The notes beneath the pieces were generated by a model. The model was not told the origin of the DNA. It did no database searches and saw only the letters and a list, made by a program, of their open reading frames with translations. Below are positions 1-8,986 of a DNA stretch of 14,329 bases, piece by piece. Position 1 is the first letter of the stretch. The number at the start of each line of letters is the position of its first letter. Position numbers and translations under genes: made by a program. The DNA lies in assembly GCA_902462525.1 (NCBI GenBank), contig CABQCA010000047.1:1-14329 (forward strand), read 5' to 3'. The stretch is from an uncultured Porphyromonadaceae bacterium. GTDB lineage: Bacteria; Bacteroidota; Bacteroidia; Bacteroidales; Muribaculaceae.

Positions 1-2
1 AA

Positions 3-887
3 AATGCCGTTATTCTGGCCCACTATTATGTCGACGGGAGTCTTCAGGATATCGCCGACTACGTGGGCGATTCGCTGGCTCTGGCGCAGACGGCGGCGGC
101 AAAGTGTGCCGACGCCGATATTATCGTGATGTGCGGCGTGCATTTCATGGGCGAGACCGTGAAGGTGCTGTGCCCTGACAAGAGGGTACTGGTGCCCGAC
201 GCCACGGCAGGCTGCTCGCTTGCCGACAGCTGTCCGGCCGACGAGTTCGCGGCTTTCATCGAAGAGCATCCGGGCCACACGGTAGTGTCGTATGTGAATA
301 CTTCGATAGGCGTGAAGGCTCTCACCGACATTCTGGTGACCAGCGGCAATGCCCGCAGGATTATCGACAGCCTGCCGGCCGACGAGAAAATTATCTTCGG
401 ACCGGACCGCAATCTGGGCGGCTACATCAACTCCGTGACGGGCCGCGAGATGGTGCTGTGGGACGGTGCCTGCCATGTGCATCAGCGTTTTTCGGCTGCT
501 GCCATAGCGGAACTTAAGAAGGCTCATCCGGAAGCGCCGGTACTCGTACACCCGGAGTGCAGCAGGCCCGTGCGGCTTATGGCCGACAAGCTGGGTTCGA
601 CGGCGGTACTTCTGAAATATGCCCTCGAAAGCGACGCCCGCGAATTTATCGTAGCCACCGAGAGCGGCATTCTCCACCAGATGCGCAAAAGCGCGCCCCA
701 AAAAACTTTCATCGCCGTTCCACCCGAGGACAGCACATGCGGCTGCAACGAGTGCAACTTCATGAAGCTCAACACCCTGGCAAAACTCCGCGACTGTCTT
801 GTGAACGAGTCGCCCGAAATAACGATCGATGAAGAACTGCGCCTGAAAGCCCTGCGGCCAATAAACCGTATGCTTGAGTTAAGCTGA
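3..887 (+). CDS. nadA: Quinolinate synthase NadA (5' end outside window)
   Basis: Makes quinolinate from iminoaspartate and dihydroxyacetone phosphate in de novo NAD synthesis, using a 4Fe-4S cluster; cytoplasmic. The reading frame is open from base 3 and begins with NAVILAHYY followed by DIADYVGDSL, which is the NadA N-terminal block, so only roughly the first 10 to 40 residues are missing. Family landmarks follow in order: MCGVHFMGET, AGCSLADSCPAD, SYVNTS, PDRNLGGY, LWDGACHVHQ, HPEC, ATESGILHQM, and CGCNECNFMKLNTL near the end. The three expected iron-sulfur cysteines are in MCGVHF, HPEC and CNEC. A GTG at 63 would be an internal start and is not the real one. The gene ends 84 bases before leuS on the same strand. 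Identity is secure; only the true start is unseen. Confidence 0.96.
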   Translation, partial: NAVILAHYYVDGSLQDIADYVGDSLALAQTAAAKCADADIIVMCGVHFMGETVKVLCPDKRVLVPDATAGCSLADSCPADEFAAFIEEHPGHTVVSYVNTSIGVKALTDILVTSGNARRIIDSLPADEKIIFGPDRNLGGYINSVTGREMVLWDGACHVHQRFSAAAIAELKKAHPEAPVLVHPECSRPVRLMADKLGSTAVLLKYALESDAREFIVATESGILHQMRKSAPQKTFIAVPPEDSTCGCNECNFMKLNTLAKLRDCLVNESPEITIDEELRLKALRPINRMLELS

Positions 888-924
888 CGGCCCCTCGTCC
901 TCGTATCTCGCCCCTAAAAACTAT

Positions 925-931
925 TATCTTG
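925..931 (+). promoter_or_regulatory. Weak candidate -7 element upstream of leuS
   Basis: TATCTTG in the 84-base gap between nadA and leuS resembles the Bacteroidetes TAnnTTTG element with one T missing. It lies about 40 bases before the leuS start, a plausible distance, within an AT-rich patch of an otherwise GC-rich region. No clear -33 TTTG/TTG partner is visible. This is a guess from position and a partial match only. Confidence 0.25.
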
Positions 932-971
932 ACTTTATAAACTCCATTAACTCCACCGATAAAACTCCACT

Positions 972-3743
972 ATGGAATACAATCATAAAGCGATAGAGGC
1001 CCGTGTGGCCGATTACTGGAAGAATCTGAACATCTATCATGTTGAGATCGACAGGTCAAAGCCCAAATATTATGTGCTCGACATGTTCCCCTACCCGTCG
1101 GGCGCGGGGCTGCATGTGGGTCATCCGCTGGGTTACATAGCATCGGACATCGTGGCACGCTTCAAGCGTCTGCAGGGCTTCAATGTGCTGCACCCCATGG
1201 GTTTCGACGCCTACGGTCTTCCGGCCGAACAGTATGCCATCCAGACAGGGCAGCATCCCGAGGTGACAACACGCATCAACACGGCACGCTACCGCAGCCA
1301 GCTCGACAAAATCGGTTTCAGCTTCGACTGGGACCGCGAGGTGCGTACGTGCGATCCGGAATTCTACCGGTGGACACAGTGGGCGTTTCTGAAAATGTTC
1401 GGTTCCTACTACGACCGTACTGCCGACCGTGCCATGCCCATCGAGCAGCTTGTGGAGAACTTCGAGAGCCGCGGAACTGAAGGCATCGACGCAGCATGCA
1501 CCAAGGAACTGCACTTTACAGCCGACCGGTGGAAGGCCATGAGCGAAAAGGAGAAAAGCGACACACTGATGAATTACCGCATAGCCTACCAGGCCAACAC
1601 GATGGTGAACTGGTGTCCCAAGTTAGGCACAGTGCTTGCCAACGACGAAGTGAGCGAGGGTTTGTCGGTGCGCGGCGGTTATCCCGTCGAGCAAAAGGAA
1701 ATGTGGCAGTGGTGCCTCCGCGTATCAGCCTATGCCGAACGTCTGCTCGAAGGCCTCAGCCGCATTGACTGGTCGGAATCGATAAAAGAGACACAGCGCA
1801 ACTGGATCGGCCGCTCGGAAGGCGCCGAGATGCACTTCCGCATCGACGGCCGCGACGACATCGATCTCGAAATATTCACCACACGCGCCGACACCGTTTT
1901 CGGCGTAACATTCATGGTGCTTGCGCCTGAAAGCAAATATGTGGCACAGCTCACCACCCCCGGACAGAAAGCCGAAGTCGACGCTTACCTCGAAGCTATC
2001 AGGCACCGTACCGAACGTGAACGTATGATCGACAAGAAAGTGACCGGAGTCTTCAGCGGCAGCTATGCCATCAACCCGCTGTCGGGCAAAAAGATACCCG
2101 TCTATATCAGCGACTATGTCCTTGCCGGCTACGGCACCGGCGCCATAATGGCGGTGCCCGCACATGACAGCCGCGACTACGCCTTCGCCCGTCATTTCGG
2201 ACTGCCCATAATACCGCTGATCGAAGGCGCCGACGTGAGCGAGGAAAGCTATGATGCCAAAGAAGGCACAATGATAAACAGCGACGGTCCCGAGCTGAAA
2301 CTCAACGGCATGAGCGTGAAGGAGGCCATCGCTGCCACAAAGAAATTCATCGAGGAAAAAGGCATCGGCCACGTGAAGGTGAACTTCCGTCTGCGCGACG
2401 CCATCTTCAGCCGTCAGCGCTACTGGGGCGAGCCTATTCCGGTGTGCTACGTCGACGAATTTCTTTGTCCCTACGACCACCTGCCCCTCGAGCTGCCCGA
2501 AGTCGACAAATATCTGCCCACCGAAACAGGCGAACCACCGCTCGGACGTGCCAAAAACTGGGCCACTCCCGAAGGCTATCCGCTGGAGCTCAACACCATG
2601 CCGGGTTTTGCAGGCTCGTCGGCCTACTATCTGCGCTACATGGACCCGCACAACGAAAAGGCCCTCGTAAGCCGCGAAGCCGACGAGTACTGGCGCTCGG
2701 TCGATCTCTACATCGGAGGCAGCGAACACGCTACCGGTCATCTCATCTACAGCCGTTTCTGGAACAAATTCCTTTACGACTACGGCGAGGTTGTGGACGA
2801 CGAGCCTTTCCGCAAGCTCATCAATCAGGGCATGATCCAGGGGCGTACCAGTTTCGTTTACCGCATCAAGGACACCAATACTTTCGTAAGCTCCGGTCTT
2901 AAGGACCAGTACGATACTACTCCTATCCGCGTGGACATCAGCATGGTGAGCAACGACATCCTCGACCTCGACGCATTCCGCGCATGGCGTCCCGAGTTCG
3001 CCGACGCCGAGTTCGTGCTCGACAACGGCCGCTATGTATGCGGCCACGCCGTCGAGAAGATGTCGAAATCGATGTTCAACGTCGTAAACCCCGACGACAT
3101 GGTCGAGCGCTACGGCGCCGACACCCTGCGCCTCTACGAAATGTTCCTCGGACCGCTCGAAGCCAGCAAACCCTGGGACACCAACGGCATCGACGGCGTC
3201 TACCGCTTCATCAGAAAATTCTGGGGTCTCTACTGGAAAGGCAGCGACTGCATGGTGGACTCCTCGGCACCCTCGCGCGACAATCTCAAAAGTCTCCATA
3301 AACTCATCAAGAAAGTAAGCACCGACATCGAATCGTTCTCGTTCAATACCTCGGTAGCCGCCTTCATGATATGCGTCAACGAACTTGCACAGCAGAAATG
3401 CCGCAGCCGCGAAATCCTCGAGCCCCTCGCCGTCGTTCTGTCGCCCTTCGCGCCCTTCATCGCCGAGGCACTGTGGCACGACGCCCTTGGCCACGACACC
3501 AGCATTGTCGATGCCACCTGGCCGCAACACAACGAAGCATGGCTGACCGAAGACACCGTGACGATGGCCGTGTCGTTCAACGGAAAGGCGCGTTTCAACA
3601 TCACCGTGCCCGCCGACATGCCCCGCGAGGAAATCGAAAAAGCCGCCGTTGAAGCCGAAGGCTCCGCCAAGTGGCTCGAAGGCAAGACGGTGCGTAAAAT
3701 CATTGTCGTGCCGGGCAAGATTGTGAACATCGTAATCGGCTGA
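972..3743 (+). CDS. leuS: Leucine--tRNA ligase LeuS
   Basis: Class I synthetase that attaches leucine to tRNA-Leu in the cytoplasm. The protein is 923 residues, longer than the 860 of E. coli. The HIGH motif appears as HVGH at 48-51. An additional block at about 145-205 (around IEQLVENFESRG to EKSDTLMNYR) separates the first catalytic segment from VNWCPKLGTVLANDEV; as I recall it, this block is characteristic of Bacteroidetes enzymes. The CP1 editing domain has TTRADTVFG at 303-311 and AVPAHDSRDY at 394-403, whose D399 matches the editing aspartate of the family. KMSKS is at 696-700, followed by the helical anticodon-binding domain and the C-terminal domain. The ATG at 972 starts MEYNHKAIEA, the normal N-terminus. 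It is followed after 35 bases by rdgB. Confidence 0.98.
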   Translation: MEYNHKAIEARVADYWKNLNIYHVEIDRSKPKYYVLDMFPYPSGAGLHVGHPLGYIASDIVARFKRLQGFNVLHPMGFDAYGLPAEQYAIQTGQHPEVTTRINTARYRSQLDKIGFSFDWDREVRTCDPEFYRWTQWAFLKMFGSYYDRTADRAMPIEQLVENFESRGTEGIDAACTKELHFTADRWKAMSEKEKSDTLMNYRIAYQANTMVNWCPKLGTVLANDEVSEGLSVRGGYPVEQKEMWQWCLRVSAYAERLLEGLSRIDWSESIKETQRNWIGRSEGAEMHFRIDGRDDIDLEIFTTRADTVFGVTFMVLAPESKYVAQLTTPGQKAEVDAYLEAIRHRTERERMIDKKVTGVFSGSYAINPLSGKKIPVYISDYVLAGYGTGAIMAVPAHDSRDYAFARHFGLPIIPLIEGADVSEESYDAKEGTMINSDGPELKLNGMSVKEAIAATKKFIEEKGIGHVKVNFRLRDAIFSRQRYWGEPIPVCYVDEFLCPYDHLPLELPEVDKYLPTETGEPPLGRAKNWATPEGYPLELNTMPGFAGSSAYYLRYMDPHNEKALVSREADEYWRSVDLYIGGSEHATGHLIYSRFWNKFLYDYGEVVDDEPFRKLINQGMIQGRTSFVYRIKDTNTFVSSGLKDQYDTTPIRVDISMVSNDILDLDAFRAWRPEFADAEFVLDNGRYVCGHAVEKMSKSMFNVVNPDDMVERYGADTLRLYEMFLGPLEASKPWDTNGIDGVYRFIRKFWGLYWKGSDCMVDSSAPSRDNLKSLHKLIKKVSTDIESFSFNTSVAAFMICVNELAQQKCRSREILEPLAVVLSPFAPFIAEALWHDALGHDTSIVDATWPQHNEAWLTEDTVTMAVSFNGKARFNITVPADMPREEIEKAAVEAEGSAKWLEGKTVRKIIVVPGKIVNIVIG

Positions 3744-3778
3744 CGCAATAAAACGACGCCCGGAACCGTTATCTAACT

Positions 3779-4378
3779 ATGCGACAAATAGTTTTTGCGA
3801 GCAACAACGACCACAAACTGCGCGAGCTGCGACAGCTCCTCGGCAGCAGCTTCGAAGTGCTGTCGCTCTCCGACATAGGCTGTCACGACGACATCCCTGA
3901 AACCGCCGACACCTTCGAGGGCAATGCCCTGCTCAAAGCACGATACGTGAAAGAACACTACGGCTACGATTGCTTCGCCGACGACTCGGGCCTCGAAGTC
4001 GACTCCCTCGGGGGCGCACCCGGAATCTACAGCGCACGCTATGCCGGATCCGGCCACGACAATGCCGCCAACAACGCACGCCTTCTTCACGAACTCGAAG
4101 GCATCGCCGACCGCCGCGCACGCTTCCGCACAGCCATAGCTCTGCTCGAAGGCGATGCCGAACCACGATACTTCAACGGCTCCGTCGAAGGCACCATTCT
4201 CACCGAACCTCACGGCGACGGCGGATTCGGCTACGACCCGCTGTTCCGTCCCGACGGCTGGCAAATTTCGTTCGCCGAGGCATCGGCCGACGAAAAGAAC
4301 GCCGTCAGCCACCGCGGACGTGCCGTGCGTCTGCTTGCCGCATATCTTGATTCCCATCCGACAAAACCGATCATTTGA
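3779..4378 (+). CDS. rdgB: XTP/dITP diphosphatase (RdgB/HAM1 family)
   Basis: Hydrolyses non-canonical purine triphosphates (dITP, XTP, ITP) to the monophosphate plus pyrophosphate and so keeps deaminated bases out of DNA and RNA; cytoplasmic. Length 199 residues is normal. Visible motifs are SNNDHKLRE at 8-16 (nucleotide-binding start), FADDSGLEVDSLGGAPG at 66-82 with the catalytic/metal aspartates D68-D69, GYDPLF at 151-156, and SHRGRA at 177-182, which contacts the base. The ATG at 3779 gives the usual MxxIVFASNN start. The stop TGA shares its A with the ATG of the next gene (TGATG), suggesting translational coupling to porZ. No internal oddities seen. Confidence 0.96.
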   Translation: MRQIVFASNNDHKLRELRQLLGSSFEVLSLSDIGCHDDIPETADTFEGNALLKARYVKEHYGYDCFADDSGLEVDSLGGAPGIYSARYAGSGHDNAANNARLLHELEGIADRRARFRTAIALLEGDAEPRYFNGSVEGTILTEPHGDGGFGYDPLFRPDGWQISFAEASADEKNAVSHRGRAVRLLAAYLDSHPTKPII

Positions 4379-6825
4379 TGATAAACAAGACTTTTCTCCT
4401 TCTTGCGGCTGTCATAGCCCTCATAGCAATGCCGTTCGGGCTTAATGCCGCCAACGACCTCTCCGGCCGCTGGACCCTCTATCCGGCAATGGGTCCTTCA
4501 TTCTCGAAAATAGTAGAGACTCCCGACAAGGCATATACCCTGTCGAACGGCAAACTGTCGTCGCGCGCCACCGACGGGTCCGACGAGGTGTACATCTACT
4601 CGAGTGCCAACAAACTTTCCGACTCCGATATTTCCGACATCTTTTATAACCGGGACAGCAAGTACCTGCTTATCTGCTACTCCAACGGCAATCTCGACGT
4701 GCTCTACGACGACGGCCGTGTGGCCAACATGCCCGACATCAAAGATGCCGTTATTTCGTCGGGACGCGGAATCAACGACGTTTCGTTCGCCGGCGGCCGC
4801 ATATATCTCGCCACCGACTTCGGTCTCGTTGTCTACGATGAGAAGAAGCAGGAAGTCGTCGACTCCGGAATCTACAACCGGAAGGCATCGCATGTATTCC
4901 CCATGGGCGACAGGCTGCTGCTCATGTTCGATACTACCATCTGGGAATCGACACTGAGCGAACCCCACTACAGCCTCGACAGTTTCAGACAGCTGGTACA
5001 GATATGGAACTACGACATCCGAAAACTTTCGGATACAGCACTGATCTTCTATCACAGCTTCGGCATCATGCGCATCGACTTCACTTTCGGCGAAACGACA
5101 GAATTCACACAGAGTGAAATCGGCGATTTCACCTACGATGCCGCCTACGATCTGCTGCAGCCCCTCGGCGACGGCTCGGTTTTCACCTATGATGCCCGGA
5201 AGATGTACATTGTCGGCAACGACGGCGTACGCATCACCCGCGACATACCCCAGGCACTGCTCGGCTCCGATCTGTTCTGCTCCGGAAGCCTGGCATCGGT
5301 ATGGGCCGTCGACAAGGACGGCTACGGACGCTACGATCTCTCCGGCGACACCCCTGCCTTACTGATGCAGCCCTCACGCCCCGACGGCCTCACCGTCGAC
5401 AGCGCCTACGGCTACACATGGAGCAACGACGGAAACCGACTCTATATTGTTAAAAAAACGCCGACCATCTATCTGCCGGACTCGAACGGTGACGACTGGA
5501 ACGGCATACAGATTGTGAATGTTCTCGAACCGGCCACAGGTACTTTCCGCGATATCACAGTCTACGATTTCGACCCCTCGGAATTATCGCCGGAATTGGC
5601 GGCTCGCCAGCGCGAAAGCGGCTGGAAAGGTATGGTTGGCGGAGCCGGACGCGTTCTTGAAGACCCCGATGACCCGGAAGTATGGTACCAGACGTTCAAC
5701 GGAGAACCGGCCTTCGCTTTCCGCGGCAACGAGCCAGTGGCAGTCTTCAACAACAACAACTGCTACGACGGCGCCAACGCATCGCGCGGCTACGTATCAG
5801 GAATCGACAGAGACGGCAACCTCTGGCTTGGCTTCGCATATCGGGAGGCTCCCAACCCTTCTTTCTACGTTCTGCCGGCGGCAAAACGCCGGGGAGATCT
5901 CAGAAACATCACCAAATCGGATTTTATACGTCTGGGCTACGATGATTTCTCGGGCGACCGCGACTTCAGTCTCCTTTTCTGCAAGCACTCCCGATTTATC
6001 ATTTCGACTGTGGGCAACCACGATCAGGGATTGCTGGTAATCGATACCAACGGCACACCTTCCGATTTCTCCGACGACCGCTATGTCGTTCACAAGACAT
6101 TCACCGATACCGAAGGCCACGCCATAACCGAAGACCGTCTGCCCTTTCCCGTCGAAGACCACAACGGCGCCATCTGGATTCCTTCCGACAATGGCCCGCT
6201 TGTGATAAACAATCCGGCGAAAGCCTTCGACCCCGACTTTGCCGTGCGGCGTCCCATCGTGCCCCGCAACGACGGCACAAACTTCGGCGACTATCTTCTC
6301 GACGGCATACAGATACTTTCTGTCGCTGTCGACCCCTCGAACCGCAAATGGCTGAGCACAGCCACCGACGGCGTGTACCTCGTAAGCGAGGACGGTACGG
6401 AAATACTGCGTCACTTCACAGCACAGAACTCACCCCTGACCTCGAACACAGTCTACTTCGCAGCCTCCGACCCCCACAGCAACAAAGTGTTCTTCGGCAC
6501 CAAGGAAGGCCTCTTCGCCTTCGACAGCGACTCGTCGCCCGCCGCCGAAGACTACTCCGACGTCTATGCCTATCCCAACCCTGTGCGACCCGACTACACC
6601 GGCTGGATCACCATAGCAGGCCTCAAAGACAACTCGCTTGTCAAAATTGCCGACATCGCCGGCAACGTCTTCTTCCAGGGACGTTCCGAAGGCGGAATGA
6701 TAAGCTGGGACGGCTGCAACAGTGCAGGCGAGCGAGTTCGCACAGGAGTATATTTCGTCTTTGCTTCCGAAAATGAAAGCGGCAGTTCCACGGGGGCCGT
6801 CACCAAAATTATGGTTGTCAACTGA
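4378..6825 (+). CDS. porZ: PorZ-like type IX secretion protein with beta-propellers and C-terminal sorting-type domain
   Basis: In the Porphyromonas system PorZ is a surface component of the type IX attachment complex that supplies anionic LPS for cargo anchoring. This 815-residue protein has a typical signal peptide (MINKTFLLLAAVIALIAMPF then GLNA, cleavage near 24-25). The body shows repeated propeller-type blades, such as GINDVSFAGGRIYLATDFGL near the front, NGAIWIPSDNGPLVI, and NRKWLSTATDGVYLV with KVFFGTKEGLFAFD near 700. The C-terminal domain, about 728-815, begins with YAYPNPVRPDYTG (YPNP at 732-735), contains WDGCNSAGERVRTGVYFVF, and ends in KIMVVN, like type IX sorting domains. The YPNPVRPDY start of that domain is what I associate with PorZ rather than with generic sensor propellers. 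ATG at 4378 is preferred over TTG at 4375. The alternative is another propeller protein exported by type IX secretion. Confidence 0.75.
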   Translation: MINKTFLLLAAVIALIAMPFGLNAANDLSGRWTLYPAMGPSFSKIVETPDKAYTLSNGKLSSRATDGSDEVYIYSSANKLSDSDISDIFYNRDSKYLLICYSNGNLDVLYDDGRVANMPDIKDAVISSGRGINDVSFAGGRIYLATDFGLVVYDEKKQEVVDSGIYNRKASHVFPMGDRLLLMFDTTIWESTLSEPHYSLDSFRQLVQIWNYDIRKLSDTALIFYHSFGIMRIDFTFGETTEFTQSEIGDFTYDAAYDLLQPLGDGSVFTYDARKMYIVGNDGVRITRDIPQALLGSDLFCSGSLASVWAVDKDGYGRYDLSGDTPALLMQPSRPDGLTVDSAYGYTWSNDGNRLYIVKKTPTIYLPDSNGDDWNGIQIVNVLEPATGTFRDITVYDFDPSELSPELAARQRESGWKGMVGGAGRVLEDPDDPEVWYQTFNGEPAFAFRGNEPVAVFNNNNCYDGANASRGYVSGIDRDGNLWLGFAYREAPNPSFYVLPAAKRRGDLRNITKSDFIRLGYDDFSGDRDFSLLFCKHSRFIISTVGNHDQGLLVIDTNGTPSDFSDDRYVVHKTFTDTEGHAITEDRLPFPVEDHNGAIWIPSDNGPLVINNPAKAFDPDFAVRRPIVPRNDGTNFGDYLLDGIQILSVAVDPSNRKWLSTATDGVYLVSEDGTEILRHFTAQNSPLTSNTVYFAASDPHSNKVFFGTKEGLFAFDSDSSPAAEDYSDVYAYPNPVRPDYTGWITIAGLKDNSLVKIADIAGNVFFQGRSEGGMISWDGCNSAGERVRTGVYFVFASENESGSSTGAVTKIMVVN

Positions 6826-6843
6826 CAATAGTCTTAACCCGAT

Positions 6844-7374
6844 ATGAATCATTCATCTCTGAAATACGCCGACGAACGCGATAAAATCTACGGTCTTGCC
6901 GGAATGGCAATAACGCTTGTGGCTCTCGACGGCGAAAAATACCTTTGCGAAATACGCCTCGACGCACCGGCCGACAAAAGTTTTGTCATGAGCCACGACT
7001 ACGGCTTCACCGGCAATCCGCGCATGTCGGCGCGCATAGTCTGGGAGCAGACACTCTCCGATCTGCGCATGACAGCGTCGATGGCTTTGGGCAACATAGC
7101 CTGCCGACGCTACGTCCTCGGGCACCGCGCCATCGACGACGACGACATAGCAGCCGTGCGCGAAGCCGTACGCCTCGACGCCGGCGAACACTGCAGCCTC
7201 GACACCGACGAAGCCGACAGTCTCTTCAACACCTCGCTGAACTATGTGCAGCGAATATTCCGCCATTCGGGCGTTCAGGAGATTGCGCATACATTCGCCG
7301 GACACATAGGCCGCCGCCGCACCATGTCGGGGGCTGAAGCCGTCGAGATCCTCCATTCGCTCGGTCTGTCTTAA
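6844..7374 (+). CDS. Conserved-looking hypothetical protein, 176 residues
   Basis: I do not recognise this protein. It starts 18 bases after porZ and is followed by panB after 64 bases, so it is probably co-transcribed with porZ. It has no signal peptide or membrane segment and should be cytoplasmic. The N-terminal part looks like a beta-rich core (GLAGMAITLVALDGEKYL, then CEIRLDAP and FVMSHDYGFTGNP) followed by a helical region (residues about 64-88). The second half is acidic then basic: AIDDDDIAAVREAV, EADSLFNTSLNYVQRIFRHSG, and a final GHIGRRRTMSGAEAVEILHSLGL. Base composition and codon use match the neighbours and antisense frames do not look better, so it is a real gene. Possible roles, such as a chaperone or adaptor for the adjacent secretion protein, are speculation. 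Confidence 0.85.
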   Translation: MNHSSLKYADERDKIYGLAGMAITLVALDGEKYLCEIRLDAPADKSFVMSHDYGFTGNPRMSARIVWEQTLSDLRMTASMALGNIACRRYVLGHRAIDDDDIAAVREAVRLDAGEHCSLDTDEADSLFNTSLNYVQRIFRHSGVQEIAHTFAGHIGRRRTMSGAEAVEILHSLGLS

Positions 7375-7438
7375 AAAAACGGAAAACGACAAGTTTTAAA
7401 CGGCATACAACTAATTATTGAAACACAAATTTAGAAAG

Positions 7439-8260
7439 ATGTCAACCAACACTGTAGACGATAAACGCAAAGTCACCACAGCGCGTCTTACCGAAATGAA
7501 ACAGCGCGGCGAAAAAATCGCCATGCTCACCGCCTACGACTACTCGATGGCCAAACTCATCGACGAAGCCGGCATGGATGTCATTCTGGTAGGCGACTCG
7601 GCCTCGAACGTCATGGCCGGCAACGTGACCACTCTCCCAATAACCCTCGACCAGATGATTTACCACGCCAAGAGCGTCATCAAAGGCACCAGACGAGCGC
7701 TTGTGGTATGCGACATGCCCTTCGGCACCTATCAGGGCAACTCCAAGGAAGCTCTCGCCTCCGCTATCCGCATAATGAAGGAAAGCCACGCCGAAGCCGT
7801 GAAAATCGAAGGCGGCGCCGAAATTCGCGAATCGATAGAACGAATCCTCTGCGCTGGCATTCCCGTGATGGGACACCTCGGACTCACTCCGCAGTCCATC
7901 AATAAATTCGGCACCTACGCAGTGCGCGCCAAGGAAGAACACGAGGCCGAGAAACTCATAGCCGACGCTCATCTGCTCGAGGAGATCGGCTGCTTTGCCA
8001 TCGTACTCGAAAAGATTCCGGCCGAACTTGCCGCCCGCGTAGCCTCCGAACTCACCATACCCGTGATCGGCATCGGTGCCGGCGGAGGTGTCGACGGCCA
8101 GGTGCTTGTGATGCACGATATGCTCGGCATCAACAAAGGTTTCTCGCCAAAATTCCTGCGCCGTTACGCCGACCTGTCCACAATCATCAACGATGCCGTG
8201 GGCCGCTACATCGACGATGTAAAATCGTCGGACTTCCCCAACGAATCCGAACAGTATTGA
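7439..8260 (+). CDS. panB: 3-methyl-2-oxobutanoate hydroxymethyltransferase PanB
   Basis: Transfers a hydroxymethyl group from 5,10-methylene-tetrahydrofolate to alpha-ketoisovalerate to give ketopantoate, the first committed step to pantothenate and CoA; cytoplasmic. The 273-residue protein carries the complete active site: TAYDYSMAKLIDEAG at 31-45, VGDS with metal ligand D53, CDMPFG with D92, VKIEGG with K122 and E124, and LEKIP with general base E191, corresponding to D45, D84, K112, E114 and E181 of E. coli. GIGAGGGVDGQVLVMHD at 211-227 is the family C-terminal glycine-rich block. ATG at 7439 (MSTNTVDDKRKVTTARL) is the likely start; an in-frame TTG at 7418 adds only seven unconserved residues. 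No panC or panD is in the window. Confidence 0.97.
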   Translation: MSTNTVDDKRKVTTARLTEMKQRGEKIAMLTAYDYSMAKLIDEAGMDVILVGDSASNVMAGNVTTLPITLDQMIYHAKSVIKGTRRALVVCDMPFGTYQGNSKEALASAIRIMKESHAEAVKIEGGAEIRESIERILCAGIPVMGHLGLTPQSINKFGTYAVRAKEEHEAEKLIADAHLLEEIGCFAIVLEKIPAELAARVASELTIPVIGIGAGGGVDGQVLVMHDMLGINKGFSPKFLRRYADLSTIINDAVGRYIDDVKSSDFPNESEQY

Positions 8261-8976
8261 TTCCTCTGCGGAACATACTCGGCGAACTCACACACGCCTG
8301 CCTGCCGAGGCTCTGTCCGGCATGCGGGCGTGCTTTGCTTCCAGACGAGGAAGCCATGTGCACCCGTTGCCTGATGGAACTTCCGCGTATACCGCTCATC
8401 GGCCTGGCCACCGGAACAGGGCTGCCCGAGGCTCTGTCGAACGGCCCCGCGCCTGCAGGATTTGCCGCTGTATGGTTCCGGTACGACCGCCATGAATCTT
8501 TCGCCGATCTTGTGCGAAACGCCAAATACGCCGACCGCCCGCGTCAGGGACGCCTTCTCGGCCGCGCTTTTGCCCGCGAACTGCTGGCGGCGCGGCCCGA
8601 TGCCGCGGCCGCACTCGACGTCCTTCTGCCGGTGCCCATGCACTGGACAAAGCAGTTACGACGGGGCTACAACCAGAGCGTCGAAATAGCCCGCGGAATA
8701 TCCGACATCACCGGAATACCCGTTGGCGACAACCTCGAGGCAACGTCACCGCACAAAACACAGACACACCGTTCACGCTCAAAACGACTTGTCAACGTGC
8801 GCGGTACAGTGGCATGCCGATACCCCGACGAATTGTCCGGCCTCGATATCGCCATCGTCGACGATATAGTGACAACCGGCGCCACAGTCAGCGAATGCGT
8901 CTTCGCCATCGGCAACTCCGGCGCACGTCCGGCCTCCATCGGCGCTCTCGCCCTCGGTGCCCCGGTAATTACTTAA
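8257..8976 (+). CDS. comF: ComF family phosphoribosyltransferase-like protein
   Basis: ComF-family proteins combine an N-terminal zinc finger with a phosphoribosyltransferase fold and are linked to DNA uptake in competent bacteria; their biochemical role is not settled, least of all in Bacteroidetes. In these 239 residues the zinc-finger cysteines are C20 and C23 (LCPACG) and C35 and C38 (CTRC). The family signature PVPMHWTKQLRRGYNQS is at 125-141 and the PRPP-binding loop VDDIVTTGAT at 201-210. The start must be TTG at 8257: the first in-frame ATG (8356) would cut off the first pair of zinc ligands. The TTG overlaps the panB stop as TTGA, so translation is probably coupled to panB. The gene name reflects family membership only. 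Confidence 0.93.
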   Translation: MIPLRNILGELTHACLPRLCPACGRALLPDEEAMCTRCLMELPRIPLIGLATGTGLPEALSNGPAPAGFAAVWFRYDRHESFADLVRNAKYADRPRQGRLLGRAFARELLAARPDAAAALDVLLPVPMHWTKQLRRGYNQSVEIARGISDITGIPVGDNLEATSPHKTQTHRSRSKRLVNVRGTVACRYPDELSGLDIAIVDDIVTTGATVSECVFAIGNSGARPASIGALALGAPVIT

Positions 8977-8986
8977 AATAATCAGT

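Noticed and set aside
1725..3530. 601-codon open frame antisense to leuS
   Set aside because: It lies wholly opposite leuS, whose motifs are unmistakable. Its translation is low in diversity and has no recognisable domain. Long stop-free antisense frames are expected where GC-rich codon use avoids TTA, CTA and TCA.
7384..7398. AAAAC/GTTTT inverted repeat between the hypothetical gene and panB
   Set aside because: Only five AT-rich pairs with a 5-base loop and no T run; too weak to call a terminator or operator.
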